From NCBI GenBank assembly GCA_951812505.1, contig CATOSI010000001.1, forward strand, positions 62,001 to 126,000: DNA of 64,000 nt, given 5' to 3'. Below are positions 1 to 8,352 of this stretch, one piece after another (the first letter of the stretch is position 1; the number at the start of each line of letters is the position of its first letter). The DNA is from an uncultured Dehalococcoidia bacterium (lineage in GTDB: Bacteria; Chloroflexota; Dehalococcoidia; Lucifugimonadales; UBA1123). A program made the translations under genes and the position numbers. Below the pieces are notes generated by a model. The model ran no database searches and had not been told where the DNA came from. It saw only the letters and a list, made by a program, of their open reading frames with translations.

Positions 1-324
1 CCCTGGGGCTGGTATGAGACAGTTGACTTTGGACCGCGATTCCAGGTAAAGCAGTTGACGGTCAACCCAGGCGCCGCCATGTCCTTACAGATGCATCATC
101 ATCGCGCGGAGCATTGGGTGGTCGTGAGTGGAACAGCGAAAGTCACGAAGGCGGGAGAGCAATTTCTGCTTCACGAAAACCAGGCGGCATATGTACAGAT
201 AGGCGAACAGCACCGGCTCGAGAATCCTGGAACCATTCCGCTGAAGATCATAGAGGTTCAGACCGGAAGCTATCTTGGCGAAGACGACATCGTGCGATTC
301 GAAGACCGGTACAATCGCAGTTGA
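1..324 (+). CDS. manC: ManC-type mannose-1-phosphate guanylyltransferase/mannose-6-phosphate isomerase, C-terminal part
   Basis: This is the last 107 residues of a gene that starts before the window; the frame is open from base 1 and stops at TGA 322-324. It is a cupin with the metal-binding signature [16 protein letters not shown] at visible residues 29-44. That signature is the hallmark of the type II phosphomannose isomerase half of bifunctional ManC/AlgA/XanB proteins, which make GDP-mannose for surface glycans in the cytoplasm. An internal TTG at 55 could be read as a start, but the matching [11 protein letters not shown] stretch upstream shows the protein continues leftward. The guanylyltransferase half lies outside the window, so a stand-alone cupin isomerase remains possible. 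Confidence 0.85.
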   Translation, partial: PWGWYETVDFGPRFQVKQLTVNPGAAMSLQMHHHRAEHWVVVSGTAKVTKAGEQFLLHENQAAYVQIGEQHRLENPGTIPLKIIEVQTGSYLGEDDIVRFEDRYNRS

Positions 325-379
325 TTCATGCACTCAAAACGCTGGTAATTCGCCGACAGGCACAGAGAGAGGATCGCCA

Positions 380-1585
380 ATGACCGAAAACAGTTCATCC
401 GCCGCGCCGGTATCAGAGGTGCTATCCGTGCCTGATCGGGTGTTGCTCGGTCCGGGGCCGTCTATGGTCAGCCCCAGAGTGCTCCAGGCAATGATGCAGA
501 ATATGATTGGCTACCTCGACCCCGACTATGTTCTGATGTTGGAGGATGTATCGGGGCTTCTGGGCAAGGTATTCCAGACCGGAGATGCGGCGACCATGGC
601 ATTGTCGGGAACCGGATCGGCTGGTATGGAGGCCGGCCTATCAAGCCTTCTGGAGCCTGGCGACACCGTCGTCGTGTGCATATGCGGCTTCTTCGGTGAG
701 CGCATGGTTGACATGGCAACGCGGGTCGGGGCGAACGTCGTGGCGTTGAGGTCGGAATGGGGAAAGCCATTTCCAGCCGAGATGCTTAAGGAAGCCCTGC
801 AGGAGCATACCGACGTCAAGCTGGTGGCAATCGTCCACGCGGAGACTTCCACCGGCGTCCGGCAGCCACTCGAGGAGATCTCACGTCTTGCCGGAGAGCA
901 CGGCGCATTATTCATGGTGGATGCAGTGACCTCACTTGGCGGCAACGAGATGTCGTTGGACGAGTGGGGAATTGACTACAGCTACAGCGCGACTCAGAAG
1001 TGCCTGGGGTGTCCACCCGGCCTGTCGCCGGTGGCCGTAAGTCAAAGGGCGCTGGACTCGATTCGGTCGCGTGAAACGCCGCCCTCGTCGTGGTACCTGG
1101 ACCTGAGTCTGAATGCCAACTACTGGTACTCGCCTCGCGTCTATCATCACACGTCGCCGGTGAGCATGGTCCTGGCGCTGAGAGAGGGCCTGAGGGTGGT
1201 CCTGGAAGAGGGTCTCGACAACCGCTTTGCCCGGCACGAGAAGAACGCAGCTTCCCTGAGGGCAGGGCTGGAAGCGCTGGGGATGGAAATGGTCGCTCCC
1301 GAGGAGCACCGGCTTGCTCAGGTTACGTCGGTGTGGATACCGGAGGGAGTGGACGACGCGGAGGTTCGCGCAAGGCTGCTCTCCGAGTACAACATAGAGA
1401 TAGGCAAAGGACTTGGGGATTTCGACGGCAAGGTGTGGCGTTTCGGGCTGATGGGTGAGTCCAGCAGGGCAGACTATGTGCTTATAGCGCTGTCCGCGCT
1501 GGAAGCAATTCTGCCCACAGTCGGCTACGAGGTGGCGCCTGGCGCGGCGGTGTCGGCGGCCAGCAAGTCGTTGGCGTCTGTCTGA
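380..1585 (+). CDS. Class V aminotransferase, serine/alanine-glyoxylate type
   Basis: This 401-residue protein has the class V aminotransferase layout: N-terminal LLGPGPSMVSPRVL, a glycine-rich GTGSAGMEA phosphate-binding turn, the aspartate in MVDAVTSLGG, and the PLP lysine in SATQKCLGCPPG at about residue 207. The family transfers amino groups to glyoxylate or pyruvate; serine-glyoxylate, alanine-glyoxylate and (S)-ureidoglycine-glyoxylate members cannot be separated by eye. I chose ATG 380 because GAGAGAGGA sits just upstream; the frame is open back to 275 but without a ribosome site. It lies 55 bases after the ManC-type gene and 92 bases before a small monooxygenase gene on the same strand. 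Confidence 0.85.
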   Translation: MTENSSSAAPVSEVLSVPDRVLLGPGPSMVSPRVLQAMMQNMIGYLDPDYVLMLEDVSGLLGKVFQTGDAATMALSGTGSAGMEAGLSSLLEPGDTVVVCICGFFGERMVDMATRVGANVVALRSEWGKPFPAEMLKEALQEHTDVKLVAIVHAETSTGVRQPLEEISRLAGEHGALFMVDAVTSLGGNEMSLDEWGIDYSYSATQKCLGCPPGLSPVAVSQRALDSIRSRETPPSSWYLDLSLNANYWYSPRVYHHTSPVSMVLALREGLRVVLEEGLDNRFARHEKNAASLRAGLEALGMEMVAPEEHRLAQVTSVWIPEGVDDAEVRARLLSEYNIEIGKGLGDFDGKVWRFGLMGESSRADYVLIALSALEAILPTVGYEVAPGAAVSAASKSLASV

Positions 1586-1677
1586 ATCAGGATGTTCAAG
1601 ATAAGGGTGGCGTAGTCGGGAGCAAGTCCTCAGAGAATCGCGGGACACCCAAATAGGCGCCATCAGGAGAGAAGAAG

Positions 1678-2004
1678 ATGTACGTAATCATAGCTCCCAT
1701 TCAGATTAAAGAAGGCTACAAGGATCAGTTCATCGAAGAGATGATCGGGGACGCGGTTGGCTCTGTGAATGACGAGCCGGGCTGCATCCGGTTCGACGTG
1801 ATACAGGATGCGGAAGACCCGAACCGAATCTGGCTGTACGAGGTCTATGTGGACGAGGCTGCTTTCGAGGCGCATACGCAGGCTCCGCATTTCGAGAGGT
1901 GGCGGGATGCCACGGCGGACTGGCGCGAAGATTCCGGCCTTCAGGGCGCGGGGCGAGGCGCGACCAACGTCTGGCCTCCGGACGATCACGATCAGTGGAA
2001 GTAG
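1678..2004 (+). CDS. ABM-fold monooxygenase-like small protein
   Basis: This 108-residue protein starts MYVIIAPIQIKEGYKDQF and continues with a glutamate/aspartate-rich ferredoxin-like pattern (NDEPGCIRFDVIQD, then YEVYVDEAAFEAH). This matches the antibiotic biosynthesis monooxygenase (ABM/YgiN) fold. Family members act as dimers on quinols, heme or polyketide substrates, or have no known activity. The start is ATG 1678 behind AGGAGAGAAGAAG. The C-terminus beyond residue 80 is not obviously conserved. It probably belongs with the upstream aminotransferase by direction and spacing, but the substrate is unknown. The downstream DUF885 gene is convergent, with 9 bases between stops. Confidence 0.75.
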   Translation: MYVIIAPIQIKEGYKDQFIEEMIGDAVGSVNDEPGCIRFDVIQDAEDPNRIWLYEVYVDEAAFEAHTQAPHFERWRDATADWREDSGLQGAGRGATNVWPPDDHDQWK

Positions 2005-2013
2005 CGGCGAGTT

Positions 2014-3690
2014 CTACGCCGTCAGTTCGCGGCGCATCTGGGCCAGGCCCATGGGACCGAGTGACAGTGCGCGAGTGTGCCACTCCTTGAGGTCGAAGTC
2101 CGCGCCGAGTTTACGTTTCGACTCCTCGCGGGCAGACAGCCATTCGCGCTCGCCGACCTTGTAGCTGATGGCCTGACCGGGAATGCCGAGATAGCGGCTG
2201 ACCTCGCTGGTGACGAAGTCCTCCGGGAAGCGGCTCTTGAGCTTGATGAACTCAAGGCCGAGTTCGGGGGTCCACTTTTCGCCCGGATGGAATGGCTGAT
2301 CGCGGGGTATCTCAAGCTCCAGGTGCATACCGATGTCAATGATGACACGAACCGATCTGAGGGCCTGTCCCGCGAGCATTCCGAGGTAGTAGTCGGGATT
2401 ATCCAGGTAGCCGAGTTCTCCCATTAGACGCTCGGCGTACAGCGCCCATCCCTCGGCGTGTCCGGACGTTCCTCCGAGGAGCCTCTGGAAGCGCGAAAGC
2501 CTGTCGGAGAGATAGACTGTCGTGCCAAGCTGGAAGTGGTGTCCGGGTACACCCTCGTGGTAGGCGATGGAGACCTCTCCCCAGAGCGGAAATCGAGTCT
2601 TGCCGCCTGTCGGATACCAGGTGCGACCGGGGCGGGAGAAGTCCTCTGAGGGATGGGTGTAGTACATCGCCAATGCGCCGCCCGGAGGGGCGATCATGGC
2701 TTCGATCTTCTTGACGGGGTCGGCTATGTCGAAGTGAACGCCATTCAGTTCGGCGATTGTGCGGTCCTGGAGTTGCTGCATCCAGTTCTGGAATTCATCC
2801 ACACCCTCGATGGCGCGGTCGGGGTCGGTATCCAGGATTTCGATAACCTCCTCGACCGTCCGACCGGGGGCAATCTTCCCGGCGGTGTTTTCCATTTCGG
2901 AATCCACCCAGGCCAGCTGTTCCCAGCCCCAGTTGTAGGTGTCGAGCAGATTGAGTTCGATGCCGTTGTACACGCGGGCGGCGAGGGAGTAGCGTTCCTT
3001 TCCTACGGCGTCTTGGTCGGATGCTCCGGGGATGTATGTCTCACGGAGAAAGCGGGCTATCTCGGCGATTCCCCGGTTGGCGGACTCTGCGGCGGCGCGC
3101 AGGTCGGACTCTATGGACTCCGACTCTATGCCTGACTGTCGGAATGCTTCAACCAAGCCCTCGAAGAACGAATCGTGTCCCTCTGCGCTGCCGTTCCAGA
3201 TGTCGCACTGGCCGGCGGTCTCGATGGCTTGGCGCTTCGCCACGACCAGGTCGCGTTCCAGACCTTCTTCCAGGGTCCTGATGTAGCTGGCGATCCCTTC
3301 GGGGATGAGCGCCATCCTGGACGCGATGTTGGACCAGGCTTCCTCGGTGTCGCGGGGCATGAGGTCGAACACTTGGCGCATACTGTGAATCGGGCTGAAT
3401 ATCATGCTGAGGCTGCGGAAGTGTTCGCTGGCGTCATGCCTGTCGAGACTCAGACGTAGGCTGTCCAACATGGCCTCGCGCGCTATGCGGTCATAGTCGC
3501 CTTCGGTGGGCGCGGTCTCAAGTTGCGCGAGTGTAGCACGGTCCAGGTCGGCTTCGGACTCGGCGGCTTCGGGGGAGAAGTCGTTCATCTCGTGGTCGTG
3601 TCCGGGCACTCCCATATAGGTTGCGCTGAGAGGGCTCATCTGCGCGACGCTCTCAACGTACCGGTCGGCTATATCGAAAATCTGGGACAT
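2014..3690 (-). CDS. DUF885 family metallopeptidase-like protein
   Basis: This 558-residue protein has the DUF885 signature YHEGVPGHHFQ: H378, E379 and H384 form the HEGxPGHH zinc-binding variant seen in that family. N-terminal FDIADRYVESVAQMSPLSATYMG and the mid-region GRTWYPTGGKTRFPLWGE are also typical. DUF885 proteins are thought to be zinc peptidases related to gluzincins; substrates are generally unknown. No signal peptide is visible, so it is likely cytoplasmic. ATG 3690 is the first start and opens straight into the conserved N-terminal helix. It is a single-gene unit: a convergent neighbour lies downstream and a 347-base gene-free stretch upstream. Confidence 0.85.
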   Translation of the reverse strand: MSQIFDIADRYVESVAQMSPLSATYMGVPGHDHEMNDFSPEAAESEADLDRATLAQLETAPTEGDYDRIAREAMLDSLRLSLDRHDASEHFRSLSMIFSPIHSMRQVFDLMPRDTEEAWSNIASRMALIPEGIASYIRTLEEGLERDLVVAKRQAIETAGQCDIWNGSAEGHDSFFEGLVEAFRQSGIESESIESDLRAAAESANRGIAEIARFLRETYIPGASDQDAVGKERYSLAARVYNGIELNLLDTYNWGWEQLAWVDSEMENTAGKIAPGRTVEEVIEILDTDPDRAIEGVDEFQNWMQQLQDRTIAELNGVHFDIADPVKKIEAMIAPPGGALAMYYTHPSEDFSRPGRTWYPTGGKTRFPLWGEVSIAYHEGVPGHHFQLGTTVYLSDRLSRFQRLLGGTSGHAEGWALYAERLMGELGYLDNPDYYLGMLAGQALRSVRVIIDIGMHLELEIPRDQPFHPGEKWTPELGLEFIKLKSRFPEDFVTSEVSRYLGIPGQAISYKVGEREWLSAREESKRKLGADFDLKEWHTRALSLGPMGLAQMRRELTA

Positions 3691-4037
3691 TTCGCGTATT
3701 CTTACTCCGTCATAGAATTTAGGATTAGGAGTGTATCACAGCATCCGCCCTATACTCGGCCCGACCAATTGTGCTAAAATGTTCGCGTCATCAACTCGTC
3801 TTACACTATACGAAACATAAATCGGAAGTTATACACAAGCCTCACGGGGCGGAAGAAAATTTTTCCCCGTAGCTAATGCAGGTGAAATACAGGTCGTTTC
3901 TGGTGACTATTTCACCTGTTGCTAACCACTTGACTCACCAGAAGCCACCTGTTCACTTATAAACCAAGATATATGAGACCGCAGAAGCGCGCGAGAAATC
4001 TCACAGCATGATTCAATGAACCAATCGGAGGCAGACA
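3691..4037. other. Divergent intergenic region with nested inverted repeats
   Basis: There is no convincing gene in these 347 bases between the divergent DUF885 and aldo/keto reductase genes. It contains ACGGGG (3844-3849) with CCCCGT (3865-3870) around an A/T tract, and two interlocked perfect inverted repeats further right (listed separately). It must hold the promoters of both flanking genes; no strong consensus promoter was recognised. Confidence 0.6.
3879..3943. promoter_or_regulatory. Two interlocked inverted repeats upstream of the aldo/keto reductase
   Basis: CAGGTGAAATA at 3879-3889 is perfectly inverted as TATTTCACCTG at 3908-3918. TTCTGGTGA at 3898-3906 is perfectly inverted as TCACCAGAA at 3935-3943. 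The second left arm lies inside the loop of the first repeat, so the two hairpins are mutually interlocked (pseudoknot-like or alternative). GGTGA/TCACC is shared by all four arms. The placement between divergent genes fits an operator array or a leader-RNA switch; this function is inference. Confidence 0.45.
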
Positions 4038-4907
4038 TTGGAAAAACGAACACTCGGGCGAACGGGACACGAGAGCACAGTCGTCACGTTCGGCGCTTTC
4101 AGCGTCGGATACGTGGGACAGGACGAGGCGGATGAGGCCATCCGGCTGGTTCTGGATCATGGCGTGAATCATGTTGACATAGCGCCGTCTTATGGTGAGT
4201 CCATGGAGCGAATGGCGCCCTGGATGCCGGAGATACGCGACAAGGTTTTTCTGGGGTCCAAGACGCGGTTCAGAAGCAGGGACGAGGCGTGGCGAGATGT
4301 CGAGAGCATCATGAAGAGGATGAACGTGGAGTATTTCGACCTATTCCAGCTTCACTCGGTGGTGGACCTCGAAGAGCTGGATAAGGCCACGGCGAAGGGC
4401 GGCGCGCTGGAAACACTAGTCGAAATGCGAGAGCAGGGTTTGACGAAGTGGCTTGGCATTACTGGACACGGGCCGTATGTGCCCAGCACAATCCTGGAGA
4501 GCCTGCGGCGGTTCGATTTCGATACGGTGATGTTTCCGCTGAACCCGGCGATGGCCCGCAACTCAGACTATCGGCGCGATTCGGAAGCGCTTCTGGAGGA
4601 GGCGAATTCCAGGAACGTCGGCATACAGACTATCAAGATGATCGCGCGGGGCGGCTGGAACGGTGGTGAGAGAGACTGCCATACCTGGTATGACCCACAC
4701 CGCGAGCAGGCGGACATTGACGAGTCGCTGTGGTGGGTGTTGTCGCAACCGATGCACACGGCGCCAAGCTGCGGTGAGATCAGTCTGCTGCCCAAGGTGT
4801 TGGACGCGGCGGAACGGTTCCACCCATTGAGCGAGGCTAAGCAGGAAGAAGTCGTTTCCAGCCAACATCCTCCGATAGAGCATCCCGCGCTGGCGATACC
4901 CGCTTGA
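4038..4907 (+). CDS. Aldo/keto reductase family protein
   Basis: This 289-residue protein opens KRTLGRTGHESTVVTFG, the classic aldo/keto reductase N-terminus. The catalytic set is visible: D and Y in VDIAPSYGES (residues about 47-53), K in FLGSKTRF, and H in LFQLHSV. It should be a TIM-barrel NADPH-dependent carbonyl reductase of the cytoplasm; the substrate cannot be told. The start is TTG 4038 with CGGAGG 8-12 bases upstream; no ATG fits the N-terminal motif. The C-terminal third (MHTAPSCGEISLLPKVLDAAE) resembles bacterial AKRs that lack a ferredoxin tail. It is a likely single-gene transcript, followed after 96 bases by a small-protein pair. Confidence 0.88.
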   Translation: MEKRTLGRTGHESTVVTFGAFSVGYVGQDEADEAIRLVLDHGVNHVDIAPSYGESMERMAPWMPEIRDKVFLGSKTRFRSRDEAWRDVESIMKRMNVEYFDLFQLHSVVDLEELDKATAKGGALETLVEMREQGLTKWLGITGHGPYVPSTILESLRRFDFDTVMFPLNPAMARNSDYRRDSEALLEEANSRNVGIQTIKMIARGGWNGGERDCHTWYDPHREQADIDESLWWVLSQPMHTAPSCGEISLLPKVLDAAERFHPLSEAKQEEVVSSQHPPIEHPALAIPA

Positions 4908-5003
4908 TAGGAAAGGGATTCCATATCTGGAGATGGGAGATCCCCTGATGATTGTTAGACTCTTGGGTATGGAGTATGATTTCAATTGAAAAGGAGTCGC
5001 GCA

Positions 5004-5309
5004 ATGGCTATTTCAGAGAGAAACGCTTCCTCGATAGACTTCGCGGAAATAGTTGAGAAGATGGGTGGCGCAGAAAACATACGCGAGGATCTTCGCAGCT
5101 TCTCGCGCCGGACCGAGCGGATGGACGCGCGACTTGGTGAATTGAAGGAACGCTATCCCGATAAATGGGTGGCGCTGCTTGACGATGGAGACATCATCAC
5201 GGCGGACAGCCTTGGCGGTGTTCTGAAGAAACTAGATGAACGAGGAATACCCCGAAGGGGAGCCGTGGTGAAGCTAATGGAAACGAACCCATCCGTGATC
5301 ATCATATGA
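5004..5309 (+). CDS. Small DUF5678-like protein, partner of the retropepsin-like gene
   Basis: This protein of 101 residues has the pattern YPDKWVALLDDGDIITADSLG followed by a short helix and GAVVKLMETNPS. It resembles the DUF5678 family, whose members often sit beside a small aspartic-protease-like gene. The start is ATG 5004 because AAGGAG lies 7 bases upstream; an in-frame TTG at 4986 is without a ribosome site. The stop overlaps the next start (ATGA, 5306-5309), so the two are translationally coupled. The first 45 residues are charged and helical, with no membrane segment or signal. Function is unknown; the coupled arrangement suggests a two-protein unit. Confidence 0.7.
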   Translation: MAISERNASSIDFAEIVEKMGGAENIREDLRSFSRRTERMDARLGELKERYPDKWVALLDDGDIITADSLGGVLKKLDERGIPRRGAVVKLMETNPSVIII

Positions 5310-5734
5310 TTATCGGCAGATTCGACGAATATGGACGGCCATTCATTCGTGGCCGTCTTTTTATTTCGCGATTGGACGTTGATTCTGAAATTTACTTTCT
5401 GTTGGACACTGGCGCCGACGTTACCTGCATACACCCCGGTGACTTGAAGCAGATCGGAATAGAAGCGGACTTCCTACCCATTGGGAGCGTGATAGAACCC
5501 AGTGGGATTGGAGGCAGGGGACGCTACTTTGAGGAAACTGCCGTCATATTCTTCGAAGACGAAACTGCTCTGAGGTTGTACGCCATCAATCTATACATTG
5601 CTGAACCCAATGAGGATATGGAACATCTTCCGTCTGTATTGGGGCGTGACATAATAAATCAGTGGTCTATGACCTACGATCCGGCGAACGACAAGCTGGA
5701 GTTTACGGTTCGTTCCAGCGATGCCACATTTTAG
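5306..5734 (+). CDS. Retropepsin-like aspartic protease domain protein
   Basis: This 142-residue protein carries the single-domain aspartic protease motif FLLDTGADVTCIHPGD at about residues 33-48, preceded by a beta-rich stretch. The C-terminal part has LPSVLGRDIINQW, matching the hydrophobic-glycine (xxGRD) strand of retropepsin-like proteases. Such proteins act as homodimers, each subunit giving one catalytic aspartate. It has no signal peptide. The start overlaps the upstream DUF5678-like stop by 4 bases, so the pair is one operon. Targets are unknown. The next gene is convergent, 13 bases away. Confidence 0.8.
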   Translation: MIIGRFDEYGRPFIRGRLFISRLDVDSEIYFLLDTGADVTCIHPGDLKQIGIEADFLPIGSVIEPSGIGGRGRYFEETAVIFFEDETALRLYAINLYIAEPNEDMEHLPSVLGRDIINQWSMTYDPANDKLEFTVRSSDATF

Positions 5735-5747
5735 AGTAAGCGGCGTT

Positions 5748-6941
5748 TTAGACTACGCCGCCTTCTCTAAGTTTCGTGACCTCGCGGCTGCTCATCCCGA
5801 GCAGCGTGGTTAGCACTTCCTCGGAGTGTTCGCCCAGCAGGGGTGGTGGCGTTACCGGCACGTCGTTTCCATCTACCTTGATGGGACAGCCAATTACCTG
5901 GTAATCGCCGCGCGCGGGATCCTTGATGTCAATGACCATCTCCCGCGCCTTGAGATGCGGGTCCTGGAGGACCTCGCAGGAGTCCTGGACGGCTCCGGCG
6001 GCGATGCCAAGTTCGGTCAGGATTTGCATGGCCTCGTGCTTGGTTATGGTTCGCGTCCAGGCGCTTATGATTTCCGCCACCTCGTCAGGGCGTTCGGCCC
6101 TTGCCTCGTGGGTGGCATAGCGTGGGTCTCCTATCAAGTCGGCGCGGTCGGCGAGCGCGAGTATAGTATCCCAGGAATCGCCGGCCAGCACGATGGCGAT
6201 GTAGTCGTCCGTGCCGCCGGGCTTGCACGGATAGATAAGAGGTGGACCGCCCCATGGCGCATTTCCCTTTCTTTCCGCCGGCAGGCCGGAGTTAAAGGTG
6301 TCTATCATGCGGGCGCGCATCAGGTTCAACACACCATCCTGCATGGAGACCTCAATACGTTGGGGCTGTCCGGTAGCGTCGCGCTGTCGCAGCGCCGCGA
6401 GCATCCCGATAGCGGCGTGCAGCCCTGTGCCTGAGTCGCCGATGCCGGCGCCGACGAAATTGGGCTGGCGTCCGGGTTCGCCCTGCGCGCTCATCGCGCC
6501 GCCCATCGCCTGGGCTATGTGCTCGAAACTCTTGACGTGGGCGTTGGGGCCGTATGTCCCGAATCCCTTGATGGCGCAGTAAACGATGCGCGGGTTGGCA
6601 TTCTTGAGTACGTCAAAATCGAGGCCGAACCTGTCCATCTGTCCGGGACCGTAGTTCTCGACCACGATGTCGGCCTGTTCGACGAGTTTCAGAAGCAGTT
6701 CGCGTCCGCGCTGAGTCTTCAGGTTCAAGGTGACGCTGCGTTTGTTGGCGTTGAAGACGATGAAGTAAAAGCTGTCCACATCGTCTCTGATCGCCATTTC
6801 TCGGCGCGTGCGGTCGCCGACACCCGGCTCTTCTATCTTGATGACGTCCGCGCCGAGAAAGGCGAATAGCTGAGTGCAGGAGGGCCCTGCCTGCACCTGG
6901 GTGAGGTCAACGATTCGGATTCCTTCCAGTGGGCCGGGCAT
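5748..6941 (-). CDS. CaiB/BaiF family CoA transferase
   Basis: This 397-residue class III CoA transferase starts MPGPLEGIRIVDLTQVQAGP. It contains the family landmarks GADVIKIEEPGVGD, FNANKRSVTLNLKT, the catalytic-aspartate region ADIVVENYGPGQMDRFGL, and PRIVYCAIKGFGTYGP. Members move CoA between organic acids such as formate/oxalate, carnitine and benzylsuccinate. ATG 6941 is preferred because AGGAG lies 8 bases upstream; the frame runs 19 codons further but without a site. A terminator-like hairpin separates it from the upstream SelA-like gene, so it is probably transcribed on its own. Confidence 0.9.
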   Translation of the reverse strand: MPGPLEGIRIVDLTQVQAGPSCTQLFAFLGADVIKIEEPGVGDRTRREMAIRDDVDSFYFIVFNANKRSVTLNLKTQRGRELLLKLVEQADIVVENYGPGQMDRFGLDFDVLKNANPRIVYCAIKGFGTYGPNAHVKSFEHIAQAMGGAMSAQGEPGRQPNFVGAGIGDSGTGLHAAIGMLAALRQRDATGQPQRIEVSMQDGVLNLMRARMIDTFNSGLPAERKGNAPWGGPPLIYPCKPGGTDDYIAIVLAGDSWDTILALADRADLIGDPRYATHEARAERPDEVAEIISAWTRTITKHEAMQILTELGIAAGAVQDSCEVLQDPHLKAREMVIDIKDPARGDYQVIGCPIKVDGNDVPVTPPPLLGEHSEEVLTTLLGMSSREVTKLREGGVV

Positions 6942-6986
6942 TGCGTTACTCCTATCCAGTCTGCGCGAGTGTCGCATAAATGCAAA

Positions 6987-7011
6987 AGGGGCGGGCATTG
7001 ACCCCGCCCCT
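6987..7011 (-). terminator. Rho-independent terminator after the SelA-like gene
   Basis: Nine-base arms AGGGGCGGG (6987-6995) and CCCGCCCCT (7003-7011) flank a 7-base loop. Read on the minus strand, the stem is followed by TTTTGCATTT. It lies 33 bases past the stop of the leftward SelA-like gene and 46 bases before the CoA transferase start. Confidence 0.75.
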
Positions 7012-7043
7012 CTGTTGAAACCGATTACTGCCCGAGAGCGGCG

Positions 7044-8192
7044 TTAGTCGGCGAACTCGGCGGCGATGCGCTGACCGACGATGTCCTCCTCGCCCTCGTA
7101 GAGGCCGAAGACGTGGATGTCTATATGCTCCTCGCCCTCACGGACGCGGGTCCAGATTGGCGGATCACCGGCCTTGAGCCTGTCCACCAGCTGCTGCGCG
7201 GAGAATCCCGCTACTTCTGGGTCAACTTCAAGATGCACGCCGAATGGCTGGTGTCCGATGATGTTGTCCATCATCTCGGCCTTGAGGCCAGGGATGCCGG
7301 AAACATGTGTGAGGATCGCCTGGCTTCTCTGCTCGATGTTCGCAAGGCGGGACTCGTGGTCCATCGTGAACCAGCGCTTGACCGCGGCGACCGCCCCGAT
7401 CATCTCCTGGCGGTCAACCTTGTGGGGACGTCCGATGCCGCGTATTCGCCGCCCCTCGTAGCCGACGAAGGACTGGTAGCCGAGCTTGCGAATGAAGTCC
7501 TCGGTGCCGAGCGCCAACCCAGTGGACTGGGGGGCGCCCATGTACTTGGCGGCTATGCACTGGAAGTCCGCGCCCATGCGGACGTACTTGCCGAAGTTCT
7601 CGAGCGGGTATATCTGCCCGGCCGCGTCCACTGTAACCGCTACGCCGTGTTCTCGCGCAATCTCTATGCAGTCTTCAAGAGGAAGGATGCTGTCGTCCGG
7701 CTCCTGTTCGACTGCGTAGAAGTGGACAGCGGCGGTATTCGGGCCTATTGCGTTTTCAAGGTCCTCACGGGTGGTCCCGTCGTCGGAGCCGAACTCGACC
7801 AGCTTGGCGCCGGAAGTCTCGAGGCAGCGGTCGTACCAGTATCTCTGCCGACGCTGGATGAGGAATTCGTTCTTCATGCCGGCGGTGTCGGGCAGCTGCT
7901 GGATTCTGTCGTCGTCATCCCCCGCCATAACCGCTGCGGCGGCTAGAGTGAGAGCGGAGCCTGCCCCCGATGTGATCCAGGCGGCGGGCACGTCTGCCAT
8001 GTCGGCGACAGCCTGTCCAGCCTTCTCCTCGAGTTCCATAAGGGGTATGTAGGCCACCCCTGCGGCCTCCATTGCCTCCTTCACCTCGGGCGCGGGAGTG
8101 GAGCCGCCCAGCATGGTAACGCTGCCAATCGCGTTGATAATGGGCTGCGCGCCCAGGTCCTTGTAAATCTGTCCCCAGTCGGAGTCCGCCAT
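7044..8192 (-). CDS. SelA-like PLP-dependent lyase/aminotransferase-fold protein
   Basis: This 382-residue PLP enzyme belongs to the selenocysteine-synthase-like group: N-terminal GAQPIINAIGSVTMLGGSTP, the EKAGQAVADM segment, SGAGSALTLAAAAVMAG for phosphate binding, and VTVDAAGQIYPL. The PLP lysine is in AAKYMGAPQS (K216). True SelA needs selenocysteine tRNA partners, none of which is seen here. DgaE-type lyases and other SelA-like enzymes acting on sugar-derived amino acids share this pattern, so a lyase on a small amino acid is the more likely role. ATG 8192 is preceded by GGAGG. The 160 bases upstream hold no gene. Confidence 0.8.
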   Translation of the reverse strand: MADSDWGQIYKDLGAQPIINAIGSVTMLGGSTPAPEVKEAMEAAGVAYIPLMELEEKAGQAVADMADVPAAWITSGAGSALTLAAAAVMAGDDDDRIQQLPDTAGMKNEFLIQRRQRYWYDRCLETSGAKLVEFGSDDGTTREDLENAIGPNTAAVHFYAVEQEPDDSILPLEDCIEIAREHGVAVTVDAAGQIYPLENFGKYVRMGADFQCIAAKYMGAPQSTGLALGTEDFIRKLGYQSFVGYEGRRIRGIGRPHKVDRQEMIGAVAAVKRWFTMDHESRLANIEQRSQAILTHVSGIPGLKAEMMDNIIGHQPFGVHLEVDPEVAGFSAQQLVDRLKAGDPPIWTRVREGEEHIDIHVFGLYEGEEDIVGQRIAAEFAD

Positions 8193-8352
8193 TCGAATTA
8201 CCTCCTAAGATTTACCGCCGCTTTTCCGGCAGCGGATCATGTTCGCTGACGTTCGATTGCCAGTATATACGAATGCCACAAAGGTTCAACTGCATTTCGA
8301 TGAAATCCAGGCCTTGCCGTAAACCGCAATCAAAGTTGAACGACCTGCGCAG

